The translations under genes and the position numbers were made by a program. From positions 1-8,566 of the forward strand of contig JAPLGY010000279.1 in assembly GCA_026389955.1 (NCBI GenBank): a DNA stretch of 8,566 nucleotides, in the 5' to 3' direction. Below the pieces are notes generated by a model, which had not been told where the DNA came from, searched no databases, and worked only from the letters and a program-made list of their open reading frames with translations. This stretch comes from Caldilinea sp. Its GTDB lineage: Bacteria; Chloroflexota; Anaerolineae; Caldilineales; Caldilineaceae. This document shows, one piece after another, positions 1 to 7,922 of the stretch (within the stretch, counting starts at the first letter, position 1; each line of letters begins with the position of its first letter).

Positions 1-2
1 GC

Positions 3-1127
3 ATTCCTGGGCGCCGAATCAAGCTCGATCCACGGGATTATTACTCGTTTGGCGCCGTACGCGGCGGGATCGACGAGCGCTGGTTTTCATCGACGACCAA
101 AGCTGACAACGGCCCGCTGACCACGCCCGATGAAGGGCTGAGCTATGTTGTCTACGAGACAGGCGGCGCCGTGTACAAAGTGCTGCTGATCGACGCAGTC
201 GCTGAGCTGGGCGCTGCGTTGCTCGGCGACACCCTGTGGAGCCAGTACGGCAAGTGGCCGATCTACTCCAAATTTTTTGACAACCGCGACCCGCTGCCCC
301 ACCATCTGCACCAGACCCAAGAATTTGCCAGCCTGGTTGGGATGGAGCAGAAACCAGAGGCGTATTACTATCCGCCCCAGCTCAACAACCATGGCGGCAC
401 CTTTCCGCACACGTTCGTTGGGCTGGAACCTGGCACAACCCGCGCACAGGTACGCCGCTGTCTGGAAATCTGGAACGAGGGAGACAACCAGATCACCAAT
501 CTGTCCAAAGCCTATCGGTTGGAACCGGGCACCGGGTGGTACGTGCCGGCTGGCGTGCTGCATGCCCCTGGCAGTCTTTGCACCTATGAGCCGCAGTGGG
601 CCAGCGATGTGTTTGCCATGTTTCAGTCGCTGGTCGCCGAGGTTCCGATCGAGTGGGGGAACCTGGTCAAGAATGTGCCAGCCGACCGCCAACAGGACCT
701 CGACTTTTTGGTCGACATGGTCGACTGGGAGGCCAATGTGCTGGTGGACCTCAAAGCCCGCTATTTCCGCCCGCCGCTGTTGGTCAAACCAGAGCCCGAG
801 ATGGAGGAGGGTGGCTATATCGAGCGGTGGATCACCTACGGCAATCCCTACTTTGCAGCCAAAGAGCTGACTGTTTTGCCGGGCCGTACTGCCACGATCC
901 ACGATGCGGGTGCCTACGGCTTGATTACGGTTCAGGGCCACGGCACTCTTGACCGTCATCCGATCGAGACGCCTGCTTTGATTCGTTTTGGCCAGCTCAC
1001 CTACGACGAATACTTTGTCTCCGCTGCGGCAGCTGAGCGGGGGGTGCAGATCACCAATCCCAGCCAGAGTGACCCGTTGGTGATGCTCAAGCATTTTGGC
1101 CCAAACCCGGAATCGCCTGCCGCCTGA
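3..1127 (+). CDS. Cupin protein resembling class I mannose-6-phosphate isomerase (5' end outside window)
   Basis: The frame is open from base 3 to a TGA at 1125-1127, giving 374 visible residues. No start codon is forced, because the reading continues upstream of an internal GTG at 171 with convincing protein sequence, so the real start lies left of the window. Two cupin-like parts are visible. The first has a His cluster PHHLHQ at about 297-314, a KPEAYYY segment at 351-371 and a VPAGVLHAPG segment at 543-572. These match in order the metal-binding H-x-H, E and H positions of type I phosphomannose isomerases, which interconvert mannose-6-phosphate and fructose-6-phosphate in the cytoplasm. 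The second, about 840-1110, looks like a degenerate C-terminal cupin half (GRTATIHDAGAYGLITVQGHG). The metal-site similarity is seen; the exact sugar substrate is not. It could be another cupin isomerase or a non-catalytic relative. It converges on murE. Confidence 0.65.
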   Translation: MPGRRIKLDPRDYYSFGAVRGGIDERWFSSTTKADNGPLTTPDEGLSYVVYETGGAVYKVLLIDAVAELGAALLGDTLWSQYGKWPIYSKFFDNRDPLPHHLHQTQEFASLVGMEQKPEAYYYPPQLNNHGGTFPHTFVGLEPGTTRAQVRRCLEIWNEGDNQITNLSKAYRLEPGTGWYVPAGVLHAPGSLCTYEPQWASDVFAMFQSLVAEVPIEWGNLVKNVPADRQQDLDFLVDMVDWEANVLVDLKARYFRPPLLVKPEPEMEEGGYIERWITYGNPYFAAKELTVLPGRTATIHDAGAYGLITVQGHGTLDRHPIETPALIRFGQLTYDEYFVSAAAAERGVQITNPSQSDPLVMLKHFGPNPESPAA

Positions 1128-1165
1128 TTGGGGGAGGGAGGCAACGCCCTTTGCGCAGTGTGGGC

Positions 1166-1195
1166 AAAAGGGGCATGCTGCGCTACGTTTGCCCC
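1166..1195 (-). terminator. Candidate Rho-independent terminator of murE
   Basis: Read on the - strand, downstream of the murE stop, GGGGCA (1195-1190) can pair with TGCCCC (1175-1170) across a 14-base loop, followed at once by TTTT (1169-1166). The stem is only 6 bp and the loop is large. Two other pairings compete with it: GGGCAAA/TTTGCCC at 1162-1168/1188-1194 and GCAACGCC/GGCGTTGC at 1141-1148/1213-1220. The region lies between two convergent genes, where a terminator is expected, but the structure is modest. Confidence 0.45.
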
Positions 1196-1229
1196 CCTCC
1201 ACAAGGGCAAGCGGCGTTGCGTGGAACAT

Positions 1230-2867
1230 TCAGAGATCTGTTGAAAGAGGACGTTCGCGGCGCTGCCGTCGTTCGAGTGCGGCGAGCATGGTCTCTTGGT
1301 CGCTCCAAGGGGTCTCCTGCTCTCCGAAACACATGCTGCGTTCATGCCCTTTGCCGAAGGCTGCGATGACGTCGCCCGGCTGTGCCATGTCGACTGCGCT
1401 CTGAATCGCTGTGGAGCGGTCAGGGATGATCTGGTAGCAGCTCTGGCTGGCGCTGCTGAGCAGCCCGCGCTCGATCTCTCGACAGATCTCTGCCAGATCT
1501 TCGGTGCGTGGGTCCTCAGCGGTAATCAGCGTGTAATCTGCCAATCGCCCACTGACTTCTCCCATCAGAAAGCGTTTGGCACGGTCGCGCAGCCCGGCAG
1601 CCCCAAAGACGGCGATCAGCCGTCCGCCTGCCTGCCCGTTGACAAGCGGGCGCAGCGTGGTCAGTGCCCGCTCCAGGCTGACTGGCGTGTGGGCAAAGTC
1701 GACCAGCGCCAGAAAAGACTGGCCAGCGTCTATGCGCTGCATTCGCCCGAGCACTGGCGCCAGCGTCGCTACCCCTCGCTGGATCGCAGAGGGGGAAATT
1801 CCCAACGCCAGCGCTGCGGTGGCGGCTGCGGCCACGTTGTACACGTTGAACTCGCCGATCAGTGGGGACTCGATCGCAAATTTTCCTTTCCACCCGTTCA
1901 GCACAAAATGGGTGGTTTCTGGCTGGCAACGCACATCGCTGATGGTGACATCCAGTGCAACATCTGGTGTCCGGCCGTTCAGCCCGTAGCAGAGTACGGG
2001 CAGCTGCCGTCTGTGGCGTGCCATCTCTTCGTCAAGGACAGTGCGCAGGGCGGTGTAGCTGCCCGGGTCATCGGCGTTGAGCACTGCGGCACGCGGCACG
2101 CCAGGCTTGGGAGGAGAGGCAAAAAGTGCCCGAAAGAGCAGCGCCTTGGCTGCCACATAAGCCTCGCGGGTGCCGTGATAGTCCAAATGTTCGTGGGTGA
2201 TGTTGGTCACCACCGCGAGATCGAAATCCACGGCAGCGACCCGTTGCTGGTGCAGGCCGTGGCTTGTGCTTTCGATCACTGCATAGCGGCAGCCGGCTGC
2301 CACCATCTCCTGCAAAAAACGTTGTACTTCCGGGGCATCTGGGGTTGTGACATGCAGCCCTGTCTCGCTGTCGATGCCACGCATCCTGGCACCGACAGTG
2401 GTGATTACGCCGACGGAGCCGGCGGGTTCGGCGGAGGTCTGAGTGGCCACCCGCAGAATGGACTCTAAAATGCTCGAAGTTGTTGTCTTGCCGTCGGTGC
2501 CTGTGACCCCAACCACAGCCAGCTGTCGGGCAGGAAAGGCGTGCAGGGCTGCGCTGACCAACGCCAGCGCATACCGGCTGTCGGAAACCTGCAGATAGAT
2601 GAACGAGCCTGGCTGCACATCAGCGACCTGCTGCAGCCTTGACCAGTCATATTCCCCCACGACCGCTACCGCTCCTCGCGCAATGGCTGCAGCAACGTAG
2701 CGGTGCCCATCGTGCTGTGCGCCTATGGTCGCCACGAACAGCGCACCTGTGTTGACCTGACGGCTGTCTGCACAGACTGCCACAACTGCAGCCTGAAGCG
2801 ACGCGTCTGGCCCTGGATAGAGATGGCTGTGGGGCAGGAGTTCAACCAGATTTTGAAGGGTCAACAT
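1230..2867 (-). CDS. murE: UDP-N-acetylmuramyl-tripeptide synthetase (MurE-type Mur ligase)
   Basis: This cytoplasmic ATP-dependent ligase adds the third amino acid to UDP-MurNAc-L-Ala-D-Glu in peptidoglycan precursor synthesis. At 545 residues it is slightly longer than the usual ~490-510. The three Mur ligase domains are in order: an N-terminal UDP-binding domain (CADSRQV, about 32-38); a central ATPase domain with P-loop [10 protein letters not shown] (120-129), TTPDAPE (174-180), ESTSHGL (199-205), THEHLDYHG (224-232) and the lysine expected to be carbamylated (K241 in AAKALLF); and a C-terminal domain with DFAHTP (390-395), [12 protein letters not shown] (421-432), EDPRTED (451-457) and GKGHE (505-509). 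The ATG at 2867 is chosen over an in-frame start 22 codons upstream because TGAGGAAAAC directly precedes it and the shorter protein starts like the family. The substrate-selecting DNPR motif reads EDPR, so the amino acid added (meso-DAP, ornithine or other) is uncertain. It is coupled to the upstream propeller gene. Confidence 0.9.
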   Translation of the reverse strand: MLTLQNLVELLPHSHLYPGPDASLQAAVVAVCADSRQVNTGALFVATIGAQHDGHRYVAAAIARGAVAVVGEYDWSRLQQVADVQPGSFIYLQVSDSRYALALVSAALHAFPARQLAVVGVTGTDGKTTTSSILESILRVATQTSAEPAGSVGVITTVGARMRGIDSETGLHVTTPDAPEVQRFLQEMVAAGCRYAVIESTSHGLHQQRVAAVDFDLAVVTNITHEHLDYHGTREAYVAAKALLFRALFASPPKPGVPRAAVLNADDPGSYTALRTVLDEEMARHRRQLPVLCYGLNGRTPDVALDVTISDVRCQPETTHFVLNGWKGKFAIESPLIGEFNVYNVAAAATAALALGISPSAIQRGVATLAPVLGRMQRIDAGQSFLALVDFAHTPVSLERALTTLRPLVNGQAGGRLIAVFGAAGLRDRAKRFLMGEVSGRLADYTLITAEDPRTEDLAEICREIERGLLSSASQSCYQIIPDRSTAIQSAVDMAQPGDVIAAFGKGHERSMCFGEQETPWSDQETMLAALERRQRRERPLSTDL

Positions 2868-2877
2868 GTTTTCCTCA
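2868..2877 (-). promoter_or_regulatory. murE ribosome binding site overlapping the upstream stop codon
   Basis: The - strand reads TGAGGAAAAC immediately before the murE ATG. TGA (2877-2875) ends the stalk/anchor frame of the propeller protein, and GAGGA (2876-2872) is the Shine-Dalgarno sequence four bases from the start codon. Stop and ribosome binding site share bases, which suggests translational coupling. It also shows which of the two open frames is the genuine C-terminus of the upstream gene. Confidence 0.85.
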
Positions 2878-4601
2878 AATATCGCGTGGCCCGCGCAGGA
2901 TCGCCACACCTGCTGCCAGGAGGAGCGCGCCAAACAGGCCGATCACCCCCAACAAAATGACAGGCAGCCGTCTGCTGAGCTCGGCAGCCAGACCGAGCGC
3001 GTTCCAGGGGGGAAGCACGTTTGCGGGGAGCTCTGTCGGCATGGTGAAAGGCGTGTTTGCGGGGAGCTCTGTCGGCATGGCGGAAGGCGTGTTTGCGGGG
3101 GGCTCTGTCGGCATGGCGGAAGGCGTGTTTGCGGGGGGCTCTGTCGGCGTGGCGGGGAGGATGTTTTCGGAGAGCTCTGTCGGCGTGGCCGATGGCTGGA
3201 GAAGATTCGAGGGGGCTGCGGTTGTGCTGTCTGCTGCTTCTTCGGGAGTATTGCGTCGGGCCTGTCCCAGCGCATCTGCGGCTCTCTCCCCGGCGCCGCG
3301 GATGCTGGTGCGGGATTCGGAGCCTTCCGGCGTGCTTTCAGCCACCGCTTCTGGGGGGGGGGGAGGGAGCTCTGTCGGGCTTGCTGTGGCCGTTGCAGTG
3401 GGTGTGGCCGTCGGTTGCAGGCTGATGCGGACAGGGGTTGGCGTGGCGGTCGGGGGCAGGGTTGCTGTTGCTGTCGGGATTGCGGTCGGGGTTTCAGTGG
3501 GGGTTGCCGTGGCAGTTGGGGTTGGCGTGGACGTGGGGGTTGGCGTGGACGTGGGGGGGGGGCTGGGTGTGGAGGTTGGGCTGGGCGTGTGGGTTGGGGT
3601 AGCTGTGGCCAGTGCTGCCCGTGCATCACCCAACCTGACTGTCCACCTGCATAGATTGTGCGGGGTGCACGTTCGCTGTTGGCCAGGCTGTAGATCGGCT
3701 GGCTGGAAGGAACCCCATCGACTCCAGCGGCGGACCATGTCACGCCATCTCCGACCCAGAGTCCATTCTCACTGGCTGCGACGACCAGTCGTCCGCTGCT
3801 GGCCAGGTCATAGTAGATGCTGTCTGGCAAGCCAGCCACACGCTCCCAGTTGTCACCGTCTGTGCTGCGGTAAAGCGCTGTATCGCTGCCTGCATACAGG
3901 GCGGTGCGGGCCGCCAGCAGGCTGAACACAATCGAGGTTGTCGGTGTGTTGTTCACCATTTCCCAGCGGGCACCGTCCGGGCCCAGCCGGTAGAGTCCGT
4001 TGTGTGTGCCGGCATAGAGGGTCCCTTCGAACAAAGCCAGCGACCGGATACGCCGGGCCTCTCCCGTCAATCCACCGTCCACCTGTTGCCAGGAAACAGC
4101 ACCGTCGGAGGAGCGGAACACACCGTCGAAGCGGGTGCCGGCATAGATTGTTGTCCGGTTGCCCTCGCGAACTGCATAGAGCACTCCCACAGCGCTGTTG
4201 GCGCTCAACAGCTCGCGAAATCCGGCAACTTCAGCCCAGGTTGCGCCGCCATCCTGGGAACGCAGCAGCAGTCCACTGCCGCCGTCGGAGGCATAGGCGA
4301 TTCGACTGTTGCGTGGATCGAAGGCCAGCGAGGTGATGCTGATGTTGGGGCTCAGGTTCGGTGTGGTGTTGGCCCAGCTGAGCCCGGCATCTGTGCTGCG
4401 GTAGATAGCGGCAGGTTGCGGCGAGTTCAGCACCCCGGCCAGCAGTTGATCGGGTGCAGTCAGCCCTACCGCCAGACTCAAGACTGGATTGTCGGTCGGC
4501 GCAGTGGTCTGTGCTGAAACCCAGATTGGGAAGAGCAAAACAAAAATGGTGAAAACAATCCCGCCTGTTGTCCACAGCTGCCGGGCCCGCAACACATTCA
4601 T
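2875..4601 (-). CDS. Secreted, membrane-anchored BNR/Asp-box beta-propeller protein with Thr/Pro stalk; interrupted by one frame break
   Basis: The N-terminal part runs from ATG 4601. A signal peptide (RAR, then hydrophobic [15 protein letters not shown], cleavage likely after VSA at residue 30) is followed by a repeat domain with Asp-box motifs STDAGLSW (69-76), SQDGGATW (115-122), SSDGAVSW (164-171) and STDGDNW (246-252), alternating with IYAG/LYAG strands. This is typical of BNR/YCF48-like propellers, which bind glycans or act as assembly or structural scaffolds; the ligand here is unknown. After TIYAGGQ (about 3660-3640) the sense moves to the -1 frame, which encodes the Thr/Pro stalk, 12-residue repeats, a membrane helix and a short RGPRDI tail, ending at TGA 2877-2875. 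The uninterrupted first frame instead continues as Pro/Arg/Gln-rich nonsense to 2943. The intact protein would be about 575 residues, with its propeller outside and the anchor at its C-terminus. An earlier in-frame start at 4706 is rejected because it would displace the signal peptide. Confidence 0.72.
3016..3195 (-). repeat. Five tandem 36-bp coding repeats (12-residue PTELPAN units)
   Basis: Units lie at 3016-3051, 3052-3087, 3088-3123, 3124-3159 and 3160-3195. The middle units are nearly identical and the outer two more diverged. Each encodes 12 residues of the type [12 protein letters not shown] in the stalk/anchor frame. A length of 36 bp keeps the frame, so copy number can change without breaking the protein; the likely role is stalk length. 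The repeat is coding and has none of the spacers of a CRISPR array. Confidence 0.9.
3369..3606 (-). repeat. Thr/Pro-rich low-complexity stalk coding region
   Basis: The coding strand is built of ACN/CCN/GCN codons giving TPT, TATPT and PTSTP repeats, about 80 residues. The + strand is correspondingly G/T-rich. Such stalks are frequent in exported Chloroflexota proteins, probably spacing a domain from the membrane and possibly carrying glycans. Two long C homopolymers interrupt or flank it: 10 bases at 3553-3562 and 11 bases at 3353-3363. Both are read in the same frame on each side. Confidence 0.85.
3578..3599 (+). other. Canonical G-quadruplex motif
   Basis: The + strand, which is the template strand of the propeller gene, has four G runs at 3578-3580, 3583-3585, 3591-3593 and 3596-3599, separated by 2-, 5- and 2-base loops. 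This fits the G3+N1-7 quadruplex pattern. It lies at the start of the Thr/Pro stalk, with a G10 run at 3553-3562 close by. It may simply follow from Pro/Thr codons on the opposite strand; no function is shown. Confidence 0.5.
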
Positions 4602-4610
4602 AGAGTTTCT

Positions 4611-4639
4611 AGTATACTCTTGACTGCCTTGAACGCTAA
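4611..4639 (-). promoter_or_regulatory. Candidate promoter of the propeller-murE unit, nearly leaderless
   Basis: On the - strand a good -10 box, TATACT (4616-4611), lies within the palindrome AGTATACT and is preceded, 17 bases upstream, by a weak -35 match TTAGCG (4639-4634). Only nine bases separate the -10 box from the ATG at 4601, so transcription would start within a few bases of the start codon. No Shine-Dalgarno sequence is visible before that ATG, which agrees with a leaderless or near-leaderless mRNA. A 6-bp inverted repeat (TTGACT 4620-4625, AGTCAA 4643-4648) surrounds the spacer and could be an operator or chance. Confidence 0.5.
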
Positions 4640-4707
4640 ATGAGTCAATTTCCAGGGATACATTCGTTGCAGAGGGTGCTCCTCCGCCACAAAGCGGCTT
4701 GTTCAAT

Positions 4708-4738
4708 CAAAAGGGCGAGATCGACTCGATCTCGCCCT
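4708..4738 (-). terminator. Rho-independent terminator of the nuo operon
   Basis: Perfect 13-base arms (AGGGCGAGATCGA at 4712-4724 and its complement at 4726-4738) surround a single base, so the RNA would fold as an 11-12 bp GC-rich stem with a 3-5 base loop. On the - strand the stem is followed at once by TTTTGATTG. It starts 23 bases after the nuoN stop, the right place and strand to end the complex I operon. On the + strand no T tract follows, so it should act in one direction only. Confidence 0.9.
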
Positions 4739-4761
4739 GAAAAGCTGTTGGTCTGACCCGG

Positions 4762-6252
4762 TCAGAAAAGGGTCATCAGCAAGCGTGAAGCTGTATTGGC
4801 CCAGTCAATGATCATAGGGGGGTAGATGCCGATCCAGAGCACACCAAAGACGCAGATGGCCACCGTGGCCTGTGCGCCGATCCCTGGTGCGCCGGTTGAC
4901 GGAGCGCCTTCTTCGGTCGAAAAGAACATCAGGCGTGCAACGGACATATAGTAAAAGGCTGAGATGGCCACGTTGAGCAGGGCCATCACTGCCAGGAAGT
5001 AGTACTGGTGTTGGACAGTGGCGCCGAAGACAAAGAATTTGCCGACAAATCCTGCGGTCAGCGGGATTCCTATCAGGCTGAGCAAGAAGACAAACATGGA
5101 GAGAGCCAGCCAGGGGGATCGCCTGGCCAGTCCGGTAATGTGGTTGTTATCGCTGCCCCCCGACATATTTTCGACCGCCATTACCACCATAACGGCGCCA
5201 ATGTTGGTAAACAGATAGCCCATCAAGTAGATGAGCATGCCGTTGAGCCCGTTCATGGAGAGCGTTGTCACATCGACCCTGCTGGTGTCGACGACGGCGG
5301 CCAGCCCCAGCACAATGTAACCGGCCTGTGCGATGCTGCTGTAGGCCAACATGCGTTTGACGTTGGTCTGACGCAGTGCCATCAGGTTGCCAGCAAACAT
5401 GGTGAGCACGCTGAGCCCACCCAGCAGAGGGACCCAGAGCACGCTGCTGGAGCCGAAGGCCAGCCGCAGCACGCGCGCCATCACTGCAAAACCGACCGCT
5501 TTGGAGGCTGTCGAGAGATAGGCGGTCACCGGGGTTGGCGCTCCCTCGTAGGTGTCGGGGGTCCATTGGAAGAAAGGGGCCAGGCTGGTTTTGAAACCCA
5601 GGCCTGCCAGCACCAGAATCACGGCAGGCACGATGGCGCCGTTGAGTTCTTTATTTTCGGAAAAGGCGGTGCCGATCGCCGCCAGATTGAGTGAGCCGGT
5701 CGCTCCATACATGAAGGTCATGCCGTACAGCATGATGGCAGAGGCCACCGACCCGTAGAGGAAGTATTTGAGACCTGCTTCGGAGCTGCGCATGTCTTCG
5801 CGCAGTGAGCCGACCAGAATGTAGCTGGTGATCGACAGGAATTCGATCGCCACAAAAATGAGCAGCAGGTTGATGGCGCTGGCCGCAAAGGCCAAGGCCA
5901 CACTGATAAACAGATAAGAAGACCAAAACTCAGCGGCGCCGCTGATGCGCTGGTTGAGGTAGCCTCCTCCTGCGATCGCTGTCAGCAACATGGCTGTATA
6001 GACGATAATTTTTATAAACAGCGAAAACGCATCGACATCGACCACATAGGCGGTGGTCTGTGCGTCTCCCCCCAGCTGCACAATCGCCCCTACGAGCCCC
6101 AGCAGCAAAAAGAGCACGGTCAGGGCCAGATAGCCGCGGCTGCTGCCTCCTTGTTTGCCGGCAGTGGTATCCAAAATCAAGATCAGCAGCGCACCGACCG
6201 AGACAAAAATTTCGGGCAGAAGCGGCGCCAGTGAAGTAAACCCGATTTCCAA
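4762..6252 (-). CDS. nuoN: NADH-quinone oxidoreductase subunit N
   Basis: This is the antiporter-like, proton-pumping membrane subunit N of respiratory complex I; it sits in the membrane arm next to NuoM. At 496 residues it has normal length, with about 14 hydrophobic segments. Family landmarks are E137 in LLIFVAIEFLSITSYIL, K162 in EAGLKYFLYGSVASAI, and K221 within GLGFKTSLAPFFQWTPDTYEGAPTP, followed by K251 in STASKAVGF and NVKRMLAYSSIAQAGY (297-312). These residues correspond to the charged proton-channel positions of the subunit. The start is TTG at 6252-6250, chosen because a strong AAGGAGG lies six bases upstream and MEIGF matches a usual N-terminus. It begins 18 bases after the nuoM stop, so the genes are co-transcribed, and it is the last gene before the operon terminator. 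Confidence 0.97.
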   Translation of the reverse strand: MEIGFTSLAPLLPEIFVSVGALLILILDTTAGKQGGSSRGYLALTVLFLLLGLVGAIVQLGGDAQTTAYVVDVDAFSLFIKIIVYTAMLLTAIAGGGYLNQRISGAAEFWSSYLFISVALAFAASAINLLLIFVAIEFLSITSYILVGSLREDMRSSEAGLKYFLYGSVASAIMLYGMTFMYGATGSLNLAAIGTAFSENKELNGAIVPAVILVLAGLGFKTSLAPFFQWTPDTYEGAPTPVTAYLSTASKAVGFAVMARVLRLAFGSSSVLWVPLLGGLSVLTMFAGNLMALRQTNVKRMLAYSSIAQAGYIVLGLAAVVDTSRVDVTTLSMNGLNGMLIYLMGYLFTNIGAVMVVMAVENMSGGSDNNHITGLARRSPWLALSMFVFLLSLIGIPLTAGFVGKFFVFGATVQHQYYFLAVMALLNVAISAFYYMSVARLMFFSTEEGAPSTGAPGIGAQATVAICVFGVLWIGIYPPMIIDWANTASRLLMTLF

Positions 6253-6258
6253 AATCGG

Positions 6259-6265
6259 CCTCCTT
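6259..6265 (-). promoter_or_regulatory. Strong ribosome binding site setting the TTG start of nuoN
   Basis: The - strand reads AAGGAGG, six bases before TTG at 6252-6250. This near-perfect anti-Shine-Dalgarno match is what supports the rare TTG start. Confidence 0.85.
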
Positions 6266-6270
6266 TTGCC

Positions 6271-7848
<1,578 letters not shown>

Positions 7849-7852
7849 GAAC

Positions 7853-7887
<35 letters not shown>

Positions 7888-7922
7888 CCGGTTGCCAGAA
7901 TGTGCAAAAACGGCTTTGAAGA

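Larger units (their letters stand above)
2875..3644 (-). other. C-terminal stalk and membrane anchor of the propeller protein (second reading frame)
   Basis: This is the part of the propeller gene downstream of the frame break. It holds the Thr/Pro stalk (codons from about 3606 to 3369), an acidic/Ala-rich linker ([13 protein letters not shown] onward), five PTE(L/P)PAN-type repeats, then SRR and a roughly 24-residue hydrophobic helix ([13 protein letters not shown]... at about 2967-2896), ending RGPRDI. The helix plus a short charged tail fits a C-terminal (type I) membrane anchor. On its own this frame is open from 3768, just after a TGA at 3771-3769, but it has no credible start or Shine-Dalgarno sequence, so it is not an independent gene. 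Confidence 0.75.

Noticed and set aside
87..1229. Long - strand open frame (380 codons) opposite the cupin gene
   Set aside because: It shows no domains and reads as the complement of a convincing cupin protein. Its stretch across the intergenic repeats is by chance.
1296..2468. Long + strand open frame (390 codons) across murE
   Set aside because: It is antisense to a clearly conserved Mur ligase, has no family features and reads as Cys/Gly/Arg-rich shadow sequence. Open frames like this are common opposite GC-rich genes.
2868..2933. 22-codon upstream extension of murE
   Set aside because: It would overlap the membrane-anchor codons, and the internal ATG at 2867 has its own ribosome binding site and a family-like N-terminus.
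3016..3195. Possible CRISPR array
   Set aside because: The repeats are directly tandem with no unique spacers, and they are in frame within a protein gene.
2957..3925. + strand Gly/Val-rich open frame resembling a repetitive structural protein
   Set aside because: It is the complement of the Thr/Pro stalk and tandem repeats; its repetitiveness comes from those codons, and it has no ribosome binding site.
4620..4648. TTGACT/AGTCAA dyad as a firm operator, or TTGACT as the -35 box
   Set aside because: Six-base arms are expected by chance; as a -35 box on the - strand it would sit 26 bases from the TATACT box, which is too far.
4602..4706. 35-codon N-terminal extension of the propeller gene
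   Set aside because: The upstream ATG abuts the nuo terminator, would bury the signal peptide and overlaps the best promoter; the start at 4601 gives a textbook signal sequence.
5008..5694. + strand open frame (228 codons) opposite nuoN
   Set aside because: It lies opposite strongly conserved nuoN codons, is His/Gln-rich without recognisable domains, and is a shadow frame.
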